The notes beneath the pieces were generated by a model. That model ran no database searches. It was given only the letters and a program-made list of their open reading frames with translations, and had not been told where the DNA came from. The translations under genes were made by a program, and so were the position numbers. A DNA stretch of 64,000 nucleotides from Atherix ibis (taxonomy: Eukaryota; Arthropoda; Insecta; Diptera; Athericidae), in assembly GCA_958298945.1 (NCBI GenBank), contig OY282606.1:40995920-41059919 (forward strand), read 5' to 3'. Positions within the stretch are counted from its first letter, which is position 1, and the number at the start of each line of letters is the position of its first letter. Positions 57,236 to 64,000 of the stretch are shown piece after piece.

Positions 57236-58720
57236 AGGAGATAATATTGATGTATTAAAATAAAAAAAAAATCAGTCTCATTACTTTTATACCATATTCC
57301 GTTAAAAATATCATTAATCAAAATCAATAGTACAAAACATATAATTTCAAATAAATTATTGGAAAATTTACGAAATGATGTGATATTACACCTTTTTTAA
57401 ATGAAAAAAAAAACATGGCATTTCCTAGAATTAACACCACTTCAGCAAAACCAATGTTGGTATCTTATCAAATTTTCATAAAACTTTTTGAATACCAAAT
57501 AGCGATTGAATGGTTAAAATAAAATTTTTATAAAATTTCATCAAACAATCTGAATGGGACAATTTGCTATCATACAATTTTTTATCATCAAAATCGACAA
57601 GTTTGACTTTTGACCATTTCATATCAATCATATAACTTTGGAAATTTGGAGACTCTAACCAATAGTTTTGTTTGCATTTTTTTTGCGGATATAAATAATT
57701 TTTTAGTATTACTCATATTAGATTAAAATATCGATATTTTTATAGAAAATCAAAATTGATATTTTAGAAGAAAAAAAAATGCTTAACCCATAATAAATAT
57801 ATTTATAGCCGTTGCTCTATTTTATTGTAGATGGTGAAAATATTCCCAAAGTAACTATTTTCATATTTCAAAACTACTTTTCATATGCCAAATTTGCTTT
57901 CAACTATTACCCTAATAATTTCATCATTTATATTATGAAATACTTCTTATATGATTGGTTATAAAGTTTTTGTAGAAAAGTTAAGTCAATTTACTCACTA
58001 ACTTGGAAAGGAAAAGTCTACAATATTTTCTTTTTGGTAAAGTTTTAAAAGTACAAGTATATGCGATACCATAGCATAATAGTTTATATTTGCAATTTTC
58101 CTATGCTTGAAATTTTCTAGTATTAATCATTATCACTCATAATAATTTCCATTTATTTGAAGGTAAAGTTTTTCAAACAGTTCAGCAAAACTCATATTTT
58201 CTTTTCACTCGAAATATTGAGAAAATTCATCTTGTATATTTAAACAATATCTTAATTAATTTCCAATTCTAACTATATTTGGTAGAAATTATTTTTATAC
58301 AAAAGTTTTAATTGCCTGGATTAAATGTAGAAAAGTTGTTGAATAATTTTATTCAATTCATTCTTAATAATTTGCATCTATATTAAATACTTGAAAGTTA
58401 CAACAAACTATCTTGATTGTGTGAATATTATTTGCAATAATTTTGAGCGGAAATGTTTATAATAACACTTTAAAAAATATCTTTTAGCATAATAAACTTT
58501 ATTTTTTCATACATATTTTAGTACCTAATATATTATTTTTTTCCAAAAAAAAACAATAATGTAATTAGAATTATTTAAAAATGTATCTTTATTTAAACTT
58601 ACGTACCGAAATATCCATTTTATCGTTTGGAAAGTATAGTACTGCCCTTAAGAAAAAAGGTACCAGAAGCTACAGAACATCATAAATTTTGGCATTATTG
58701 AGCAAAAAGCTGACCATATG
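57236..58720. other. AT-rich sequence, nothing recognised
   Basis: No domain match on either strand. Confidence 0.55.
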
Positions 58721-58724
58721 CTTA

Positions 58725-58753
58725 CGAGGGTCGTTCAATAAGTCCTTAGAAAA
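58725..58753 (+). repeat. Left terminal inverted repeat of mariner
   Basis: 29 bp, pairs with 59961-59989; preceded by TA. Confidence 0.9.
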
Positions 58754-58889
58754 TCTGAGAAATTGCGCTCGTAGTGTTTTTTGTAAGTAGCATTATCGAT
58801 AGGAAAGCTGTCAAAATTTCAGCTCGATCCATAGCGTCGGTCAATTTCTATCGTCGATTAAAGTTAACGACATTTATTTGTGCATAACA

Positions 58890-59925
58890 ATGGAAAAAAG
58901 CGAGTTTAGGGCTGTCATCAAACATCTCCATTTGAAAGGCTTAAGCCCGAAAGAAATCAAAGCCGAGTTGGATGCAGTTCATGGCACATCTGCACCTGTG
59001 TTTGCGACGGTTTACAATTGGGTGAATGAATTTAAACGTGGACGTTCATCCACAAAAGATGAACATCGTTCAGGACGCCCAGTTGAGGTGTCTACTCCTG
59101 AAATCATCGGCAATTTTGAACGAACGGCGAATTATAATGCGCGAATTAGTTGAGGCCACGGGCATATCACAAGGTACAGTCGCTTCAATTTTGCATGAAA
59201 AATTGTCTGTGAAAAAAATTTCGGCAAGATGGGTGCCGCGTTTGCTCTCAGAGGAGAATAAGCGCAATCGTGTAGTGGACTCTGAGGCTATGTTGGCACT
59301 CTTTCATCGCAATCCTGCCGAATTCCTTCGTCGATATGTCACTGTGGACGAAACCTGGATACACTACTACACTCCACAAACGAAGAGACAGTCATCACAG
59401 TGGATTTTCAAGGGTGAACGGGCTCCGAAGAAGGCAAAAACTGTGCCATCGGCCGGCAAGGTGATGGCCACGGTCTTTTGGGATTCGCAGTGCATCATTT
59501 TTATCGACTAATTGGAAAAAGGAAAAGCAATAATAGGAGCGTATTACGCGTCGTTATTGCAACGGTTGAGCGAGGAAAGCAAAGAGAAACGCCCCCATCT
59601 GAATAAGAAAAAAATCCTCTTGCATCAGGACAATGCGCGTGTGCACACCTGCGCTGTTTCCATGGCCAAAATTGTGGAATTGAGAATGGAATTGTTGCAG
59701 CATCCCGCTTATTCACCAGATTTGACCCCGAGTGACTATTTTCTTTTCCCCAATCTGAAGAAATGGCTTGGCGGACGACGGTTCACTTCCAACGAGGACG
59801 TCATTGGTCAAACGGATGAGTATTTTGCAGAACTTCCGAAATCCTATTTTTTGGACGGGATAAAAGTTTTGGAAAAACGGTTGGGAAAGTGTATAGAGCT
59901 AAAAGAACATTATGTAAAAAAATAA
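58890..59925 (+). pseudogene. Mariner transposase, one frameshift and one stop
   Basis: ATG at 58890 opens HTH1 (MEKSEFRAVIKHLHLKG), then VYNWVNEFKRGRSS, EHRSGRPVEVSTPEIIG. A frameshift near 59105 and a short deletion follow; the next frame gives RRIIMRELVEATGISQGTV (HTH2), ISARWVPRLLSEENKRNRV and YVTVDETWIHYY. A single TAA at 59509-59511 replaces the Tyr of the usual 'IDYLEKGK'. The rest is open to the natural stop at 59923: LLHQDNARVHT, AYSPDLTPSDYFLFPNLK, and the end KCIELKEHYVKK. Catalytic aspartates are all present: 59347-59349, 59629-59631 and 59734-59736; 34 residues separate the last two (DD34D). It is the second best preserved transposase here. Not a host gene. Confidence 0.94.
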
Positions 59926-59960
59926 AATTTTTTTTTTTTAAAAACAGTTTTTTTCCATCT

Positions 59961-59989
59961 TTTTCTAAGGACTTATTGAACGACCTTCA
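59961..59989 (-). repeat. Right terminal inverted repeat of mariner
   Basis: 29 bp. The three outer mismatches to the left repeat are at the very tip (TGAAGG against CGAGGG). Confidence 0.88.
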
Positions 59990-61615
59990 AGATTTCATCT
60001 TGAAGATAGTGTAATTTAATACCATTGGACTTTTTTTGTAAGGCTATGCAAAAGATCTTATTTAAGCAGATAATCCTTAAATTTAAGAGTATTTGAATAT
60101 CGAAATCCATCAAGTAATGGCCGAATCACAGCTTCGAAAAAATCAAAAATTACGTCAAAAGGATCTTGTTCTGCAAGTAGTTTCATAGTAGCCATTAGAA
60201 TAATATTATATTTAATAAAAAATGGCAATTTCCAGACAATAAAACAGAATTTAAATATAATCACAATCTGAACTTAACGTGTACTTTATTTAATTTTACT
60301 TTTTAAAGGCAAATTGGATAACTCTTGACGTTCTCTTTTTATATTAAATATTTGTGAATTATTTAATATAACATAACTGCAAATCTATTTTCAATTTAGA
60401 TAAAATTCTATAAATAGTAGTCTTTATTTTAAAAATACTTTTAAGGTATTTAAATTCTTGTTCATCTTAATTAAAATTTATTCCAAATTTTTTTAGTAAA
60501 TGTGTTTTTCTTTACTGTATATCAGAGCAGAAAAATAAAATGACAAAATTTCTTAATCTTACAATATTAAATAGTAATTTAGTTCGAAGTGTTCAAATCA
60601 GTTTTTACAGATCCAAATTAGTTTAATTTATAATATCACACCATAACGAATTATTTAATTTTTCTTATTTTATCACAATTTGGAAATATTTTCTCAAATG
60701 CTATTTCAATTAACAAAGAGGTTGATTTTTTTTTTCAAATAAATTCAGAAGCTCTTAATTTTGGTATTTTTTCATCTGATGAAAGAGCTTTTTTTTATAG
60801 TGTCTGGACACATGATTAATTGCTTTGACGTAGCAATAATTATAGTCGCTCATAAAAAGGTACAAAAGACATAACTTAATATTGCAAGTTGGACTTGGTT
60901 AATTAATTGATTGGTCGATATTTTTTGCGATAATTTTCATTTCATTTTGTTTTCATTTCATTCACGGTCATAATAATCGGAATTCTATGTTGCTGCAACA
61001 TTTTTACTAAGTCTAGCCATTCTACTATGTTGCGGCATCATTTTAATATATATTTTATTAAAGAAACAAAAGAAAAATTTACTCTAATAGTTTGTTCAAA
61101 ATTAAATTAACCTCAATTTAAAATGAGATACTATTATATTAAAATTATTTACAATTACAGGTGATTGTTTGAAAATTGTGAGAATAAAATTTAGGAACAT
61201 TAAGTTTTGAAAGTATTCGTTTTGACTACTTTCAAATTTTATATACAAATACTGTCTCGTTCAAAGTCACGTCGTAGCTTAGCAAATTTAGACAATCGCA
61301 TTCCAAATATTCACAGGTAAATTATTGTTATAGGTCTACAAATTTATGGCTGATGTATAGAATTTTAAGCTATGAGAATAGATAACAGTATTTTCTTTTA
61401 AAAAAAAAATTCGCAGAAAGAACTTTAACTATTTTGGAATTATAAAAGGTAATTTGGTTCATTGGCCTAAAATTTCTTGGTGCCCATAAATATTTATAAG
61501 ACTTGAGGTTATAATTTTGGCTTATTACTTATACTGATAGGTGGTAGTACTCGTAGTATATCCACTTAGAGAGTATTAACATTAATTTAAATAATAATTA
61601 TGCTCTGACTAGTAG
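59990..61615. other. AT-rich sequence, nothing recognised
   Basis: A 68-codon minus frame (60264-60058) containing PFDVIFDFFEAVIRPLLDGF is not recognised. A diverged direct repeat around CTATGTTGC-GCA-CATTTT lies at about 60985-61050. Confidence 0.5.
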
Positions 61616-61619
61616 GTTA

Positions 61620-62040
61620 TGTTTCGAGGTTTGGCAGAAAAGTATTACTGAGAGCGATATTGTGACGCTGTCCCTCTACGTAGTTTGTATGATAGTATTT
61701 CCTAGACGTTTCAACCTCGTCCGTCCCATCACAACCTTATACACTGGCATTAGTGAAGTTATATTTTTGAACAGTGAAATTCAGAGCAAAAATTGAACTG
61801 AGAAATTCGGAGCAAGGTTGTGCCATTAAATTTTGTATTAAGCTTGGTGAATCCTCAAATTGATTTATGGCATGTTGCCTATGGGGGGAAATTCTTATCA
61901 AAAGCACGAGCTCTTCTTTAGAATAAAGCATTTTAAAAGGACCGTGAAGTAGTAGACAACGTACATCGCATAAGAAGGTTCAAAACTGATGATTGTAGCG
62001 CCATAACTATGAGCCCATTTGGCAACTAGGTATCTCGTGT
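61620..62040 (+). pseudogene. Mariner 5' part, interrupted by a LINE
   Basis: It has the same 5' UTR block as the copies at 56.1 and 56.5 kb (TACGTAGTTTG, then TTCCTAGA). RNSEQGCAIKFCIKLGESSN follows, the HTH1 start of this subfamily. The rest of HTH1 is broken. Mariner homology stops near 62040, where LINE sequence on the other strand begins; mariner C-terminal sequence resumes at about 62690. Confidence 0.68.
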
Positions 62041-62044
62041 TTCC

Positions 62045-62685
62045 ATTGCCAGCTTCCTTAAAGGAACTGGCCGATAGGTAATTGGAGGAAAAAGTCAGAG
62101 ATTTAAATTTGATTGAGAATATGAATACATTTAAGGTAGTTAAAAATAGGCCTTGGAAATATAATGGTTATCTCTAGTAGATCAAAAATGGAAGTTGTCC
62201 CATTCAAATATAAATTCTGGATTAGGTGACATTCGTTTAGGATTTAAGAGATAGTAAGTTGAACATCACAGAAATGACATAAAGGACGAGACTGGTTAGT
62301 AAAGCGAAAATCATGGGAAAGTGTGGTAAGCCCAATCCAAATTCTGGGACGTTTCCTAGCTTAAAATTTGGGAATGGTTGTCGATCTTTGGCCAATATGT
62401 AAAAAGAAATCTGCCATCTTTAGCTAAAGCTGTTAAATGGCATTTGATTAGTAGTTGCGGTAAGTTTGTAATTTCGGTGGAAACAGGATGATGAATAGTC
62501 TTTCCCCCAGTTGACCCGGAGCCCAACGCAATTATACATTTTGATTGTCCAGCAACAATTTTCGACTGCCGATAAAAACCGGGTCAACCCAAACGGTATC
62601 CGAGACTGCGACACTGTCACTAAAAACTAGTAAGACTGCGATTTGGTGTAAAATTAATTGCAGACTCAACTGTCATCCTAATAGC
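62045..62685 (-). pseudogene. LINE 3' end: RNase H plus zinc-knuckle C-terminus
   Basis: Minus strand from about 62650: VFSDSVAVSDTV (RNase H 'FxDSxSVLxAL'), DNQNV-LRWAPGQLG (usual 'LxWVPGHxGI', the catalytic His replaced by Gln), then after a degraded stretch RIWIGLTTLSHDFRFTNQSRPLCHFCDVQLTIS (usual 'RIRIGHTRLTHxxLLxxxxPPxCxxCxVxLTVxHIL'). FNYLKCIHILNQI ends it near 62110. The CxxC pair is intact. This is the best preserved copy of the block seen at 8.1 kb. It lies between two parts of a mariner of opposite orientation. Confidence 0.78.
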
Positions 62686-62689
62686 CCGC

Positions 62690-62870
62690 TGTTCGGCCAG
62701 TTCTATCAACAAATTTTCATCGGAAATAGAGATTCCTCTTGGCTGACCAGAGTCTTTTTTTACTCACCAAAATAAAACAACACTTGAAAGCACGTCCAGA
62801 CAAATGAAGACAACATTTGAAAGCAAATTTGGTACTGTCAAAAATATTTAAAGAAGCTTACTCTTTTTAA
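62690..62870 (+). pseudogene. Mariner 3' part, continuation after the LINE
   Basis: The + frames give LADQSLFLLTKIKQHLKAR (usual 'SPDLSPCDFFLFPKIKQHLKGRHF', Asp3 changed) followed by a second, overlapping version, RQHLKAN, and FGTVKNI. AACA-TTGAAAGCA occurs twice about 45 bases apart, a local duplication. The catalytic core is missing between this and the 5' part, beyond what the LINE explains. Confidence 0.6.
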
Positions 62871-64000
62871 ATTTTTTTCCAATTTTACTCACACTTATAT
62901 TATTTGGTAAAATTTGAATAAACATGTACAATTTGAAACAAAACTATCTATCCTTTCTTCTAAAAAAAAAAATTAAAATTAAACTAGTTTTCCAAAAAAG
63001 GAAAACAATTATATTAAAGAAATTCACTTAAAAAATTAATATTCCAGTTAGCAGAATATAGAAGAAATTTTCAAAATCCTTCAACCAATTCAATTTATTT
63101 TGTCACGTACAACTTTGGCCAAATTAAAAACGTCCTTTTGATTCTTCTGATTCCAAATTCTATACTAAAATTTTATGTTTTTATTTGTAGTATGCGAAAT
63201 TTAATTGAAATTCTATACTTATGAAAAAGGCAAGAACTACCCCCCCCCCCCCCCCCCAAGGACGAATGTCTAAATATATTCAGCAAAATTTCATTAACAT
63301 TCCCCTTTTAATTGGGAGTTTTTTTTTGAATTTTCAGGCAATTGATTAAAATTCTATTGACTCTCTAAAAGGCGATTATTTACAGATAGAAACCATACAG
63401 CTATTTAGTCGATTTTCCTTATTCGATTTCAAGCATTTCCTTTAGTTTGGGGCAAATTTTATAACAAATTGTATAAAATCCATTCCAACATAATTTGCAC
63501 ACAAAAAAAATATCTGAAAATATTTCTTATTAAATATTTTTAATGGATGATTTTTATTGAAGAAAATTTATTAATTAAAAAAGGAAAAATATGAGCCATC
63601 TTTTAAGTTAATATGAGAATTTTTTTTTGTTACTGAAGTTGTTCTAGACTTTAATTAAATATTTTGAAAAAAAAAATTTCAAGAAATTGGGTGAAAATAT
63701 TTATCTATATTTTCGTATAACTATATAGGATGAAAATATCTTATCGACTCAGGATTTTTATTGAATTTAACCGAGCTTCAATGAAGAAAATTTTATATGA
63801 AACTTTATTAAGTTTTTATTGATTATTCTTTAAATTTTAAAGAAAAAAATACCTTAAATATATAAGTTTAATTAATTTTTATAAAATTACTTCTCTATAA
63901 ATATTCTAAAAATTTTGGTTTAATTTTTTTATAAAATGTAATATAAAATAATTATAAAAATTTAATTGAATAAATTTTTCACTATTTTATACTTAAAATG
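62871..64000. other. AT-rich sequence, nothing recognised
   Basis: Contains the C18 run below. No domain on either strand to the window end. Confidence 0.55.
63240..63257 (+). repeat. 18-base C homopolymer
   Basis: The longest G/C run in the window, in an otherwise AT-rich region with no recognised element. Confidence 0.9.

Larger units (their letters stand above)
58725..59989 (+). mobile_element. Nearly whole mariner element, 1265 bp
   Basis: The left end starts CGAGGGTCGTTCAATAAG. The right end read inward starts TGAAGGTCGTTCAATAAG. The 29-bp inverted repeats are 58725-58753 and 59961-59989 and differ only at the outermost bases. TA is present on the left (58723-58724); on the right the expected TA is AG, so the right edge has mutated. 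Length and layout are normal for mariner. Like the copy at 22.4 kb it is less AT-rich than its surroundings. The two share their terminal core (CGAGGGTC-TTCAA-AAGT-CTTAG). Confidence 0.92.

Noticed and set aside
60058..60264. 68-codon minus frame next to the mariner
   Set aside because: No domain recognised; outside the mariner TIR; likely chance.

Overview
The window looks like a gene-poor, repeat-rich stretch of an animal nuclear genome, most probably an arthropod. By eye it is about three quarters A+T, with long A/T runs and almost no open frames above 100 codons. Every coding segment I can recognise belongs to a transposable element. Five groups are present: DD34D mariner elements of several subfamilies, a Tc1-like element, an insect-type IS630/Tc1/mariner family with WFQQDGAT and PxRSCDLTPLDFFLWG motifs, Jockey-like and R1/I-like non-LTR retrotransposons, and RTE-like and CR1-like retrotransposons. 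I see no convincing host gene, no intact tRNA or rRNA gene, no CRISPR array and nothing prokaryotic. The species cannot be fixed from this sequence alone.

Layout. 0-0.4 kb: 3' end of an RTE-like LINE with its A-rich tail. 2.4-2.8 kb: Jockey-like scrap (-). 3.7-4.6 kb: decayed mariner (-). 7.3-8.3 kb: IS630/Tc1-type scrap (-), then a LINE 3' scrap (+). 10.2-11.0 kb: decayed mariner (+). 14.1-15.5 kb: LINE RT end plus RNase H (+). 18.4-18.6 kb: IS630/Tc1-type scrap. 18.8-19.7 kb: internally deleted mariner with both ends and TA flanks. 20.9-22.2 kb: LINE RT with A tail. 22.4-23.7 kb: nearly whole mariner (1286 bp) inserted in a Jockey-like LINE (-) that reappears on both sides. 27.3 kb: mariner scrap. 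29.1-31.2 kb: CR1-like RT, then an I-like RNase H LINE. 31.25 kb: tRNA-like SINE head. 33.7-34.5 kb: second copy of that RNase H LINE. 37.5 and 41.0-41.5 kb: IS630/Tc1-type scraps. 39.8-40.7 kb: GC-richer island that I cannot classify. 42.6-46.1 kb: three Jockey-like pieces. 46.3-48.4 kb: two mariners and a tRNA-like scrap. 51.6-52.3 kb: Jockey-like. 53.2-54.3 kb: Tc1 scrap and cecropia-type mariner scrap (-). 56.1-57.2 kb: duplicated mariner 5' ends. 58.7-60.0 kb: nearly whole mariner (1265 bp). 61.6-62.9 kb: mariner split by a LINE (-).

How the parts relate. This is a layered graveyard of elements, not a working system. The Jockey-like LINEs are old and full of stops. The two nearly whole mariners at 22.4 and 58.7 kb are younger: each keeps three catalytic aspartates and paired terminal repeats, and carries only a few lesions. 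Several other mariners are internal-deletion derivatives that joined N-terminal to C-terminal sequence and lost the catalytic centre. I found no evidence of a previously undescribed functional system. The best unexplained object is the island at 39.84-40.74 kb.
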